The notes under the pieces: generated by a model
Told to the model about the DNA's origin: nothing
The model's input: only the letters and a program-made list of their open reading frames with translations
The model's database searches: none
Part shown: piece by piece, positions 35,424 through 44,398 of the stretch
How the letters are laid out: every line of letters begins with the position of its first letter
Position numbering within the stretch: the stretch's first letter is position 1
Program-made: the position numbers and the translations under genes
Source: Pseudomonas sp. H9
GTDB lineage: Bacteria > Pseudomonadota > Gammaproteobacteria > Pseudomonadales > Pseudomonadaceae
NCBI RefSeq assembly: GCF_004353925.1
Contig: NZ_SMOK01000017.1
Location: 62,001-126,000 of the forward strand
Direction of reading: 5' to 3'
Length of the DNA: 64,000 bases

Positions 35424-37655
35424 ATGTCGCCCCGTCCGCTGCCCCTCGCCCCTTTCCTGCTGTTGACCAGCTGCCTGCTGGCCAATGCTGTGCAGGCTGC
35501 CACCACCGCGTCACAACCCGTCGAGCTGGAAAGCCAGAACGTGGTGGCCACAGCCTTGGAAGAGACCAAACAGGCTCCTGGCGTCTCGGTGATCACCGCG
35601 GAAGACATCAAGAAGCGCCCACCGGCCAATGACCTGTCGCAGATCATCCGCACCATGCCCGGGGTCAACCTGACCGGCAACTCCACCAGCGGCCAGCGCG
35701 GCAACAACCGGCAAATCGACATTCGTGGCATGGGCCCGGAGAACACCCTGATTCTGGTCGACGGCAAGCCCGTCAGCAGCCACAGCTCGGTGCGCTACGG
35801 CTGGCGTGGTGAGCGCGATTCGCGCGGCGATACCAACTGGGTGCCGGCCGACCAGGTTGAGCGCATCGAAGTGATCCGCGGCCCAGCCGCCGCACGCTAC
35901 GGCTCCGGGGCCATGGGCGGGGTGGTGAACATCATCACCAAACAGGCCACGAGCGGAACCCACGGTAACGTGACGGTTTACCAGAACTTCCCTCAGCACG
36001 GCGACGAAGGCGCAACCAAACGCATGGACTTCGGCCTCAACGGCCCGCTCACCGACACCCTCAGCTACCGCGTGTACGGCAACGTGGCCACGACCGACGC
36101 CGATGACTGGGACATCAACCAGGGCCACGAGTCGGCGCGCACCGGCAACCAGGCCGGCACCCTCCCGGCGGGGCGCGAAGGCGTGCGCAACAAAGACCTC
36201 AATGGCCAACTGACCTGGCGCCTGAGCCCGGAGCAAAGCCTGGCTCTTGAAGCGGGCTTTAGCCGCCAGGGCAATATCTATACCGGGGATACACAGAACA
36301 CCAACTCCAATGCCAACGTAAAAAACATGCTGGGCAAGGAAACCAACCGCATGTACCGCGAGAGCTACGCCCTCACCCACAACGGTGACTGGGACTTCGG
36401 CAGCTCCATGGCCTACCTGCAATACGAGAAAACCCGCAATTCGCGCATCAATGAAGGCTTGGCCGGCGGTACTGAAGGCATCTTCAACAGCACTGACTTC
36501 TACACCTCGACCCTGCGCGACCTCACTGCGCATGGCGAGCTGAACCTGCCGATGCACGCCTGGCGCGACCAGACCCTGACACTGGGCGCCGAGTGGAGCC
36601 AGCAAAAGCTCGATGACCCGAGCGCCAACACCCAGTCGACCAGCGAAGGCGGCGCCGTCGATGGCCTGGCCAGCAGCGGCCGCGATACCACTTCGCAGGC
36701 ACAGATCGTCTCGTTATTTGCCGAAGACAACATCGAGCTGATGCCCGGCACCATGCTCACTCCGGGCCTGCGCTTCGACCATCACAGCATCGTTGGCGAC
36801 AACTGGAGCCCATCGCTCAACCTGTCGCATGCGCTGACCGACACCCTTACCCTCAAGGCCGGTATCGCGCGCGCCTACAAAGCACCGAACCTGTACCAGC
36901 TCAACCCCGATTACCTGCTCTACAGCCGTGGCCAGGGCTGCTACGGCCAGACCACCAGTTGCTACCTGCAGGGCAACGCAAACCTCGATGCCGAAACCAG
37001 CGTCAACAAAGAGCTGGGGATCGAGTTCAAGCACAATGGCTGGGTCGCCGGGCTGACGTACTTCCGTAACGACTACAAGAACAAGATTGACTCAGGCCTG
37101 AGCCCGGTCGGCAGTGCCAGTGGTGGCACAGGTAGCAACGCCAACGCGGCAATCTATCAGTGGGAGAACATTCCCAAGGCACTGGTAGAGGGGCTGGAAG
37201 GCACCTTGACCATACCGCTGAGCGCGCAACTGACCTGGAGCAACAACCTGACGTACATTCTGCAATCGAAGAACAAGACCACGGGCGAGACCCTGTCGGT
37301 AACGCCGGACTACACCCTCAACTCGATGCTCGACTGGCAGGCCAATGAAGATCTGTCGCTGCAACTGAGCGTTGCGTGGTATGGCAAACAGACACCGAAA
37401 AAGTACGACTATCATGGAGATCGGGTAACCGGCAGTGCCAACGACCAGCTTTCGCCCTATGCGCTGGTGGGCATCAGCGGTACCTACGCTATTACCAAGA
37501 ACCTGAGCCTGACCACCGGGATGGACAATCTGTTCGACAAACGCTTGTTCCGGGCCGGTAACGCTCAAGGTGTGAACGGAATCGAAGGGGCTGGCGCGGC
37601 CACCTACAACGAACCTGGTCGCACGTTTTACACCAGCCTGACGGCTTCCTTCTAA
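35424..37655 (+). CDS. pfeA: PfeA, ferric enterobactin TonB-dependent receptor
   Basis: A 743-residue FepA-type receptor: signal peptide ending ANAVQA, TonB-box region near VELESQNVVATALEETKQ, plug domain (GQRGNNRQIDIRGMGPENTL then VDGKPVSS, and VERIEVIRGPAAARYGSGAM), and a 22-strand barrel ending YNEPGRTFYTSLTASF with the C-terminal Phe. Long stretches match P. aeruginosa PfeA as I know it (DYLLYSRGQGCYGQ; GNAQGVNGIEGAGAATYNEP). The ATG at 35424 with GGAG 8 bp upstream is preferred over the one six codons earlier. It takes up ferric enterobactin and related catecholates with TonB energy. Confidence 0.93.
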   Translation: MSPRPLPLAPFLLLTSCLLANAVQAATTASQPVELESQNVVATALEETKQAPGVSVITAEDIKKRPPANDLSQIIRTMPGVNLTGNSTSGQRGNNRQIDIRGMGPENTLILVDGKPVSSHSSVRYGWRGERDSRGDTNWVPADQVERIEVIRGPAAARYGSGAMGGVVNIITKQATSGTHGNVTVYQNFPQHGDEGATKRMDFGLNGPLTDTLSYRVYGNVATTDADDWDINQGHESARTGNQAGTLPAGREGVRNKDLNGQLTWRLSPEQSLALEAGFSRQGNIYTGDTQNTNSNANVKNMLGKETNRMYRESYALTHNGDWDFGSSMAYLQYEKTRNSRINEGLAGGTEGIFNSTDFYTSTLRDLTAHGELNLPMHAWRDQTLTLGAEWSQQKLDDPSANTQSTSEGGAVDGLASSGRDTTSQAQIVSLFAEDNIELMPGTMLTPGLRFDHHSIVGDNWSPSLNLSHALTDTLTLKAGIARAYKAPNLYQLNPDYLLYSRGQGCYGQTTSCYLQGNANLDAETSVNKELGIEFKHNGWVAGLTYFRNDYKNKIDSGLSPVGSASGGTGSNANAAIYQWENIPKALVEGLEGTLTIPLSAQLTWSNNLTYILQSKNKTTGETLSVTPDYTLNSMLDWQANEDLSLQLSVAWYGKQTPKKYDYHGDRVTGSANDQLSPYALVGISGTYAITKNLSLTTGMDNLFDKRLFRAGNAQGVNGIEGAGAATYNEPGRTFYTSLTASF

Positions 37656-37675
37656 GCTGTTGAACTGTTGAAGCG

Positions 37676-37696
37676 CCGCCTGCCTTAATCAGGCGG
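37676..37696 (+). terminator. Hairpin between pfeA and pfeE
   Basis: CCGCCTG (37676-37682) and CAGGCGG (37690-37696) pair around CCTTAAT; two or three more outer pairs are possible. There is no T-run, so it may lower read-through into pfeE or protect the pfeA message. Confidence 0.5.
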
Positions 37697-37729
37697 TGCC
37701 TTGGCAAGAAGCCACAACGAGAACGCCGC

Positions 37730-38641
37730 ATGAACAAGCCCTCCTTACTGTTGGCATTGGCACTGAGCTTAGCGACTCCCGGCCTTACCCTGGCGCAGCC
37801 GGTGCGCGAGCAGAAGATGGACACCAGCCTGTTGCAGCATCAAGAGCTGGCATATTTCTTCACGACCCTGAATTTGGACTCTGCCGACGGCAAGCGTCAC
37901 TATCAGCTGTGGGTTGGCCGCCCTGACCGCCCCGCCCCCGCTGCAGGCTACCCGGTGCTGTGGATGCTCGACGGCAATGCCGCTATCGGCGCCTTGAGTC
38001 CCGAGCAGTTACAAACCCTCGCCAAGGGCCAGGCACCGCTGCTGGTTGCCGTGGGTTATCAAACCGACCAGCGCATCGAGCGCAGTGCACGCACCTATGA
38101 CTACACCCCACGCTTACCTGGACAAAGCGAACAGCTCGACCCGCTGACCGGGCAACCCAGCGGAGGCGTGGATGAGTTCTTCGACCTGCTGAATCAGCGC
38201 ATGCGCCCAATGGTTGCCAACGTCGCGCGTATCGACAACAGCCGGCAAACACTCTGGGGCCACTCCTACGGTGGGTTGGCGGTGCTGCACGCGCTGTTCA
38301 CCCGCCCACATGAGTTCAGCACCTTCGCGGCTGCCAGCCCTTCGCTGTGGTGGCATGATGGCGCAATCGTGCAGGAAGCGGCCGGTTTGCAACAGCGGCT
38401 GGGCGCTAAGCATGCACACCTGCTGTTGATGCGCGGCAGTGATGAACCTTCACAACCACGGGGCCCGAGCCAAGGCGATGCCGAGCGCCCCGCCCGCGAA
38501 CTGGGTGCGAACCTGGCGAACGTGCCGGGCCTGCAAGTCACCTTCAAACGCTTCGATGGCCTGGGGCACGGGCCGATGCTGCCAGCCTCACTGGGCTGGG
38601 TGATTGCAGGGATGTCAGAATCACCGGCACCCTCTTTGTAG
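37730..38641 (+). CDS. pfeE: PfeE, periplasmic enterobactin esterase
   Basis: A 303-residue alpha/beta hydrolase of the esterase D/IroE type with a signal peptide (MNKPSLLLALALSLATPGLT then LAQP). The nucleophile is Ser in WGHSYGGLAVLHALF near residue 180, and the catalytic His is in GLGHGPMLPASLG near 285. In P. aeruginosa, PfeE cleaves ferric enterobactin after import, releasing iron in the periplasm. The gene lies directly downstream of pfeA, as there. Length (about 304) agrees. Confidence 0.88.
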   Translation: MNKPSLLLALALSLATPGLTLAQPVREQKMDTSLLQHQELAYFFTTLNLDSADGKRHYQLWVGRPDRPAPAAGYPVLWMLDGNAAIGALSPEQLQTLAKGQAPLLVAVGYQTDQRIERSARTYDYTPRLPGQSEQLDPLTGQPSGGVDEFFDLLNQRMRPMVANVARIDNSRQTLWGHSYGGLAVLHALFTRPHEFSTFAAASPSLWWHDGAIVQEAAGLQQRLGAKHAHLLLMRGSDEPSQPRGPSQGDAERPARELGANLANVPGLQVTFKRFDGLGHGPMLPASLGWVIAGMSESPAPSL

Positions 38642-38659
38642 ATCGCTGGAGGCGTTGCA

Positions 38660-39214
38660 ATGACAACACCCGACGTGAAAACCCGGTTCGAAGCAAAGCT
38701 TCTTCGTCCGGCAAAGCCTGGAAATGATGTGTCGTGGGCGTTCGTCGTATTACCAAGGGACGCGAGTGAACGGCTTCCGAGGCGAGGAAGGACGACAGTT
38801 GAAGGCACAATTAATGGGCAACCTTTCCAGGCAACCCTTGAGCCGGATGGCCAGCTGAGCCATTGGCTGCAGCTCAGTGCAGCGCTCGTCGAAGCCACAG
38901 GTGCGGCCGTTGGGGATATCGTTACGTTAGAGCTGTCCCCTGTGAAGAAGGAACCTGAACCTGAAGTCCCAGCAGATTTTCAGGAGGCGCTGGCAGGCAT
39001 GCCTGAGGCTCGTTTGGTCTGGGACAGCACGACAACCATCGCCCGAGTAGACTGGATACACTGGATTACTTCAGCCAAACAGGTGAAGACGCGCGCGAAA
39101 CGAATTGGCAACGCCTGCGAGATGCTTGCGTCCGGCAAGAAGCACGTTTGCTGCTTCGACCCGTCCGGTTACTACAGTAAGGCCTTCGGTGCGCCTGAGG
39201 CAGAACATCGTTAA
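38660..39214 (+). CDS. DUF1905/OmdA (YdeI-like) domain protein
   Basis: A 184-residue protein with an N-terminal DUF1905 beta-barrel domain (residues about 8-95; WAFVVLPRDASERLPRRGRT then TVEGTINGQPFQATLEPDG) and a C-terminal OmdA/YdeI-type helical segment (WIHWITSAKQVKTRAKRIGN ACEML, then GKKHVCCFDPSGYYSK). I know no firm biochemical role for the family. It starts 18 bp after pfeE in the same direction, perhaps by read-through. Confidence 0.78.
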   Translation: MTTPDVKTRFEAKLLRPAKPGNDVSWAFVVLPRDASERLPRRGRTTVEGTINGQPFQATLEPDGQLSHWLQLSAALVEATGAAVGDIVTLELSPVKKEPEPEVPADFQEALAGMPEARLVWDSTTTIARVDWIHWITSAKQVKTRAKRIGNACEMLASGKKHVCCFDPSGYYSKAFGAPEAEHR

Positions 39215-39545
39215 ATGGATCCCGCCCCCACAGGTTGAGAATCTGTGCAATCCGGGGGGGGCAACTGTCTTGCAGGGCTTTGTCCGAAGTGATCATCGAC
39301 CATGAAGCCAGCTCCCGGTGGGAGCTGGCTTGCCCTGCGATATGGCGCGAAGCGGCAGCCATTCAGTCGCTTTGGTATGCCAGTTGCCTTGCAAGCAGCT
39401 GTTTTTACGGCCGCTGCGCAGCCGATCGCGGGGCAAGGCCCGCTCCCACCGGGCCTAGCCTGTTCGACAGAGGAAGATAGTGCTGCTGGATGCGCTTGAG
39501 GCCCTCGATCTACGCGGGAAGCGCCTAGAACGATTTTTGTCATGA
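39215..39545. repeat. Gap with composite REP element, copy 2
   Basis: 39310-39460 repeats the core of the 45563-45790 element in the same orientation (CTCCCGGTGGGAGCTGGCTT to CGCTCCCACCGGG). Upstream, CACAG/CTGTG inside CCCCC/GGGGG arms (39228-39259, with a run of eight G) could form a terminator hairpin for the preceding gene. No coding sequence. Confidence 0.8.
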
Positions 39546-40637
39546 CTAATCCAGGGCGAACAAATCCCCTTCCACACCCCGCTCACCACGTTTACGACCC
39601 TGCGCCACCGCATCATAAACAATCAACAACACCTCCCCACCCTCCTCACCCCGGTCAAACAAGCACATCCCCTCGGCATGGTCATCCCCTTGCCCGAAAG
39701 GCACCTGCAGTACCGTCTCCAGCTGTTCGGCAAAGACCACAAGCGCTTCATCAGCGCCGAAACCACCACGCCAACGAAACACCGTCACCGGCCCATCCAG
39801 ATCCATGGTCGGCCCTGCCAAAATCAACAGATCATCACCGCTGACACACAGGTCGCGCACCCCCAGCCCATTGAGCGAGAAGAAGTGCTTGCGGTAGCGA
39901 CGCCCATCTTCCCCGATCTTCTTGAGCACCAGCGTGTCCACTGAGTTGCCATCGAGCTCAGGTTCGATCTCCAGTAGCACGGTCCACCCGCGCAGCACCG
40001 GCCCGCGCAAGCCCAGCAACAGCCGCGAGCCGATCACCGCCAGCCCTTCGATGTCGAATCCGTTGTCTTTACCCGGGATACGCAGAAAGTCCCGAAGCTG
40101 ATCATCCTTGGCGATTTCCGCAGTCAGGTCGTTGCCAAGCGCGTTGCCACGCAGCTGCGCCGCCGTACGGCCATCGGCATCCACCACCCAGGCCAGCTCA
40201 TGGTGGTCGTGTTGCTGCACCACAGGAACACGCGCCAACAGAAAGCGGTTACCGTCCGCCTCTATCGTTGATAGCCGCTTGATGTTCTTCTGTGCAGGTT
40301 TGTCGGGGTCGGCCTTTTTGCGCTTGAGGCTATGCGAACCCACCACCCAGAGGTAGCCGCTGTCTTGATCGTAGGCCAGGCCCTCGATATCGATCTCGTC
40401 GTCCGCCTCCGGTATGGGCAGGTCCAGGTAGGCCATGAGCGGGAACGATTGATGCGCATCGCAGATCACCTCGTCGCCGGGCGCCGTGCTTTGAACGGTC
40501 AGGCGCTCCAGGCTGGTGGTCTCGTCATTGGCCACCCACAGGGTGTCGCCAATGCGCTGAACGACCGAAAGGCCATCACGCAATGCTGCTGAGGCCCGGT
40601 CAAAACTCAGAATCACCACATTGCTTCGGTCGCTCAT
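39546..40637 (-). CDS. DUF3616 protein (beta-propeller-like)
   Basis: A 363-residue cytoplasmic protein of the DUF3616 type. It has repeated strand motifs with aspartates: DEIDIEGLAYDQDSGYLWVV then GSHS, NGFDIEGLAVIGSRLLLGLR, LCVSGDDLLILAGPTMDLDG, HAEGMCLFDRGEEGGEVLLI. The paired (D)IEGLA motifs suggest a propeller with metal-binding or esterase-like blades, but no function is established to my knowledge. It stands alone, convergent with the DUF1905/OmdA gene across the REP region. Confidence 0.75.
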   Translation of the reverse strand: MSDRSNVVILSFDRASAALRDGLSVVQRIGDTLWVANDETTSLERLTVQSTAPGDEVICDAHQSFPLMAYLDLPIPEADDEIDIEGLAYDQDSGYLWVVGSHSLKRKKADPDKPAQKNIKRLSTIEADGNRFLLARVPVVQQHDHHELAWVVDADGRTAAQLRGNALGNDLTAEIAKDDQLRDFLRIPGKDNGFDIEGLAVIGSRLLLGLRGPVLRGWTVLLEIEPELDGNSVDTLVLKKIGEDGRRYRKHFFSLNGLGVRDLCVSGDDLLILAGPTMDLDGPVTVFRWRGGFGADEALVVFAEQLETVLQVPFGQGDDHAEGMCLFDRGEEGGEVLLIVYDAVAQGRKRGERGVEGDLFALD

Positions 40638-40961
40638 GAGCGCTCTCCCGCGTTGGTGGGGTAAGCGAATCCACTGTTGTCGAGGCTAGGCTTTGCCCAA
40701 CGACAATCAAGCGGCTTCGCTATCACGTTTTTTCACAGGCCATAGAACAGCGGAGAATAATAAGGAAAACCCACCAGGCAAACGCGACCAGGGAGTCAGG
40801 AACGGACCACGGCGGCCTTTAGCCAGTAGACATTAAGGGCTACCTTTCGTACCGTGTGGACCGCACACTGGGTGTCAGCCTGTTCTTACACCTTGGCTGC
40901 CGGCCATAAGTAACCACCAAAAAAGAAAAACTCATAGGTGGCTCACTAGGAAGCAAGGGAT
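40638..40961. other. Intergenic stretch without a recognised gene
   Basis: 324 bp between divergent genes. A short hairpin GTGTGGACCGCACAC lies near 40854, and a poly-A-rich segment (AAAAAAGAAAAACTCATAGG) lies before the next start. Nothing coding was seen. Confidence 0.6.
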
Positions 40962-42014
40962 ATGCAAGCAATGCACTCAAAAGGCGCGTACAAGCGCGAT
41001 GCTCGTCCCGAGTTCTGGCAGCTTGCAATGCGTTGCTGCGTGTTGGCTGGCAGCATTGATATAGCTTTTTTCTTCATTTTTCTTGCGCTTGATTCCCCCA
41101 TTCTGGCCTGGGTGAACGTGATCAGCGTGGCCATGTATATAGGCGCCTATCGTGCGTTCATCCATCGGCGTAATCGGATTGGCTTTGCGTTGATTCAAAC
41201 AGAGGTGCTGGTGCATGCCGGGCTGGGAACGCTGCTGATCGGCTGGGACAGTGGCTTTCACTATTACTTGCTGATGTTCATTCCCGCGCTGTTCGTAAGC
41301 ACGCGTGCCCGCATTGCCTGGATCCTGGCTGGGCACCTGTGGATCTACTATGCAGGGCTGTACGTACTCATGTGGTATGTGAAGCCGCTACAACCCATCC
41401 CCTCTAATGCCCTGCTGGGTGTGAACATCTTCAACCTGACCGTGGTGTTCTGCATGTTCAGCTACCTTGCGCTGTTCTATGTCATCACGGTCAGCCGCGC
41501 GCACACGAGCCTGTCGCGAATGGCAACGACAGACTCATTGACCGGCCTGTTCAATCGCAGGCAAATGGTTGCCCTGACCGAAAAGGTGCTGGCACGCCAC
41601 CACAGACACCCCAGCAACCTCACCTTGATGTTGATGGACATAGATCACTTCAAGCAGATCAATGATGCATACGGGCACGATGCAGGCGATCGGGTACTCA
41701 TTGCCGTGAGCCAGCACCTGCAAAGCTCAATGCGCGAACAGGATTTTATGGGGCGCTGGGGCGGTGAAGAGTTTCTTGGGGTATTGCCGGACACCGACCT
41801 GGAACAGGCGGCGGAAATCGCTGAGCGCCTACGCAAGGCCATTCAAGTGTTGCAGATTGACAGCGACGGCAAGCAAGTTCAGGTGACGCTGTCTATCGGC
41901 ATCACCCAGTACCATGCTGACGAGGTGCTCAGCAACGCCATTGCGCGGGCCGATTACGCGCTCTACAAAGGCAAGTCATCCGGGCGCAACAGGGTCGAAG
42001 CCATTCAAGCGTGA
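40962..42014 (+). CDS. Membrane-bound GGDEF diguanylate cyclase
   Basis: A 350-residue protein with about five to six hydrophobic helices in residues 22-178 and a C-terminal GGDEF domain (about 188-348: TTDSLTGLFNRRQMVALTEK, DIDHFKQINDAYGHDAGDRV, active site RWGGEEFLGVLPD, SIGITQYH). The I-site position reads EQDF, so no RxxD. It should make cyclic di-GMP at the inner membrane in response to an unknown cue sensed by the membrane part. It is monocistronic. Confidence 0.9.
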   Translation: MQAMHSKGAYKRDARPEFWQLAMRCCVLAGSIDIAFFFIFLALDSPILAWVNVISVAMYIGAYRAFIHRRNRIGFALIQTEVLVHAGLGTLLIGWDSGFHYYLLMFIPALFVSTRARIAWILAGHLWIYYAGLYVLMWYVKPLQPIPSNALLGVNIFNLTVVFCMFSYLALFYVITVSRAHTSLSRMATTDSLTGLFNRRQMVALTEKVLARHHRHPSNLTLMLMDIDHFKQINDAYGHDAGDRVLIAVSQHLQSSMREQDFMGRWGGEEFLGVLPDTDLEQAAEIAERLRKAIQVLQIDSDGKQVQVTLSIGITQYHADEVLSNAIARADYALYKGKSSGRNRVEAIQA

Positions 42015-42099
42015 ACGCTTGTTTTTGACCGTAAGGACGTGGCGTTTCGAATAGGCGAGCTGACGAGCAGCAGCCTGAAGGCCATGCCATTGATACCCT

Positions 42100-42165
42100 A
42101 TCAGCTGGTCTTCGGTCGGTTGCGAGAGGCTCGCTACCGACCCATTGCGGTCCTTCGCAACATGT
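42100..42165. repeat. Dispersed CGACCCATTGC repeat, copy D
   Basis: GGTTGCGAGAGGCTCGCTAC plus CGACCCATTGC at 42118-42148, between the GGDEF gene and the convergent DUF1254 gene; best match to copy C at 21566. Confidence 0.65.
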
Positions 42166-42219
42166 AATTGCAGGTTTCGAGTGGTCGTACGCACTTGATA
42201 CGATCGCACAAACTATCAA

Positions 42220-43629
42220 CTACATCCGCTTAACCGGAGGCGGATTCCATTTGCCAGTGAGTGCATCTGCCTTCGGGCCATACAGTCGCATGGTCAGATT
42301 GAATGCCCCTTCGGGTGCAGGTAACCAATTGGTTTCCTTATCTTTACCAGGGCTCTCATGTTGGATGTACAGGTCCAGAGACCCGTCAGCGTTGCTCTTG
42401 AACGGCATCCAACTGCTGACGGCAAAGCGATTGAGCACGTTACCTACCTGGAAACCTTCGCTGTCGTACAAGGTGACTGACCAGAATGCATTGACCGGTG
42501 GGGTAGCCCCCTTGTCGAAGTGCAGTGTGTACTGGTTGGCTCCATTGAGCGGTTGCCCCGTGTCATCGGTGAGGTTCAACGGATAGATCGCATCCTCTGG
42601 GAGGTTGGCGCCCAGGCCCTGTTGCGCGACGATGGCACGCTTGAGGTAGTAGTTGCCGTAGACCCCCATCGTATCGGTGTTCATTGACCAACCATTGGCG
42701 ACCCTGGCAAGCGACGCCACCTTCCATTTCATGAGTTCTTGCGCTTCTGCCGGTACCGTCTCAAGCGCCTGTTTGAGCGCCGGATCGAGCTTGTCGATAT
42801 CAAAACTCTTGCCGGGTTCCAGGCCGATTTTTTTCATCTGCGCGATGATGGGTTGGTCGGTACTGTGGGGGGGATTGACCTTGAGTAATTCGGCGGCATA
42901 GGCAAAGTACTGGGCGGCAGACATGGAGTCGACCTGCGTTTTTGGGGGTGTTTTCATGTCCACACTCGGGTCAATCTGGGCTGTGACCGGCTCTGCTGCC
43001 TGGCCCCATTGCGAGAGTGGAGTCACTTTATAACCTGCCTGAATCTTTTGTACCGCCGGGTAATCCGCCTCGCCGTCGGTCTTGGTACGACCGATGATCC
43101 AGACATAAGGTGTGGGTGCCGGCAGTTGGGTGAAGCCCTGCGCAACCGTGCCGCTCCATCCGGGTGGGGTTACTAGGAAATTGCCCGCCTGGGTGCCGGT
43201 AGTCCGCCAGCCAGGGGAGGCAAAGACATCCGTCCACATGTCTAGCATCGGCAAAAGGTAGAAGCGTCCCTCGGTGTCCGGTGTGGAGATCACCAAGGCT
43301 TCCTTGGTAAGGTCCAGCCACGCAGCGGAGTAGAGCGTGTCAAAGTTAGGGCGCACCACCCCCTTGAAGTCGGCGGGTGGATACTTGGGCATGTTCACGA
43401 ATGTATTCATCGGGCCTTTGCCGATCTCCTTACCGGGCTCGATGTTGGTGAATTGCTTGCGGGTGAGGTCCATCGACAACAATGGATAGAGATAGGTGTA
43501 AGCATCGATGCCAATGGAGTGCGCCTGCTCAGGGGCAATCCTCGGTTCAGCATGCGCCCCGGACAATGGGAACAGAGCGAATAATGCAGGCGCACATACG
43601 ATGGCTCTAAGCGATTTGGTGCTCAACAT
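42220..43629 (-). CDS. Exported DUF1254/DUF1214 protein
   Basis: A 469-residue secreted protein: signal peptide MLSTKSLRAIVCAPALFALF then PLSGAHA, a DUF1254 domain (DAYTYLYPLLSMDLTRKQF, then RPNFDTLYSAAWLDLTKEAL and FYLLPMLDMWTDVFASPG), and a C-terminal DUF1214 domain (NQYTLHFDKGATPPVNAFWS then VTLYDSEGFQV and GAFNLTMRLYGPKADALTG). The family is common in Pseudomonas; its role is not established. I chose the ATG at 43629 because it opens the signal peptide. Confidence 0.85.
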   Translation of the reverse strand: MLSTKSLRAIVCAPALFALFPLSGAHAEPRIAPEQAHSIGIDAYTYLYPLLSMDLTRKQFTNIEPGKEIGKGPMNTFVNMPKYPPADFKGVVRPNFDTLYSAAWLDLTKEALVISTPDTEGRFYLLPMLDMWTDVFASPGWRTTGTQAGNFLVTPPGWSGTVAQGFTQLPAPTPYVWIIGRTKTDGEADYPAVQKIQAGYKVTPLSQWGQAAEPVTAQIDPSVDMKTPPKTQVDSMSAAQYFAYAAELLKVNPPHSTDQPIIAQMKKIGLEPGKSFDIDKLDPALKQALETVPAEAQELMKWKVASLARVANGWSMNTDTMGVYGNYYLKRAIVAQQGLGANLPEDAIYPLNLTDDTGQPLNGANQYTLHFDKGATPPVNAFWSVTLYDSEGFQVGNVLNRFAVSSWMPFKSNADGSLDLYIQHESPGKDKETNWLPAPEGAFNLTMRLYGPKADALTGKWNPPPVKRM

Positions 43630-43849
43630 TTCGCTTCCCCCGGCAGTCATTGGCAGTGAGTTGGTCAAAAAGGTTTAGCACAAGAAGTGACTGGAGACTC
43701 GCCCAACGGTTGCGCCGTTGTGCTGCGTATGAACGCAAATTCCGCATACGTATAGCTCTTGCCCCATCGCGCGATTACGAATAAACCTCCGAATGGATTG
43801 GAGTATTCAGGTCAATGAAGCCGGTCAATAGCCGACACAAGGAGGGATC

Positions 43850-44038
43850 ATGAATGCCACAGCCATTCCCGAGGGTTTCACTCCATTTACCCGTAGTAGT
43901 CCGTTGCTTGATTTGCTTGGCCCGATTTACGCGAGGGGTAATGGGCTGCAATTGGAATTAGGATTATTGACTGACTCACGACATGCCAATGGCCGCGGCA
44001 CATTGCATGGAGGTGTATTGGCAATAGAAGAAAGCTGA
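43850..44038 (+). pseudogene. Truncated PaaI-type thioesterase (hot-dog fold) fragment
   Basis: 62 codons beginning MNATAIPEGFTPFTRSSPLL with a strong AAGGAGGG ribosome site. It runs into the conserved hot-dog motif GRGTLHGGVLA and then ends abruptly (IEES, stop). PaaI-like thioesterases continue for another 70-80 residues after HGG, and none of that follows in any frame I could read. The break is at about 44020, not at the MITE (44171), so the deletion is a separate event. Confidence 0.7.
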
Positions 44039-44170
44039 ATGGGTTTTGCTAAATGGAATGGGGGATGTTGCTGCTTGAGTATTCGCTGCTTATCTCTACC
44101 CTTTCCAACGGTCGATTAATAACGCCATCGTTACAGGTCGAGCCCTGTGTGCCTTGGTGAAGTTTCACTA

Positions 44171-44311
44171 GGGTCTGTATGAAAAGTTTTGAGACGAAGG
44201 TCAGGCAAGGCGAAAACAGCCGAGGAAGCGGAGTTTACGGGTTGTAAATGAGCATTCCGAGGCTGTTTTCAACGCAGCATCACCGAGTTTCAAAGCTTTT
44301 CGTACAGAGCC
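44171..44311. mobile_element. 141-bp MITE with 16-bp terminal inverted repeats
   Basis: The left end GGGTCTGTATGAAAAG (44171-44186) and right end CTTTTCGTACAGAGCC (44296-44311) are inverted repeats matching at 14 of 16 positions. The element is flanked by TA (44169-44170 and 44312-44313), or CTA if one base is moved, as a target duplication. It has no coding capacity. The inside also has imperfect inverted symmetry (CGAAAACAGCCGAGGAAGCG against AGGCTGTTTTCAACG). The ends resemble those of IS5-group (IS427-like) elements; a full-length parent would be needed to mobilise it. Confidence 0.85.
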
Positions 44312-44398
44312 TAAAACGGTGTTAGCCGCTACTGCCCTGACATGGGTACGCGACGGTCGGCTCGATACCACGGACATCTCTGCCAAAGGAGTCACCCC

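Noticed and set aside
35511..36605. 364-codon minus-strand frame
   Set aside because: Antisense to pfeA, which matches its family along the whole length.
42220..43668. Assigning the DUF1254/DUF1214 protein to a toxin or phage gene
   Set aside because: It is a common exported Pseudomonas family with a normal signal peptide and no phage context.
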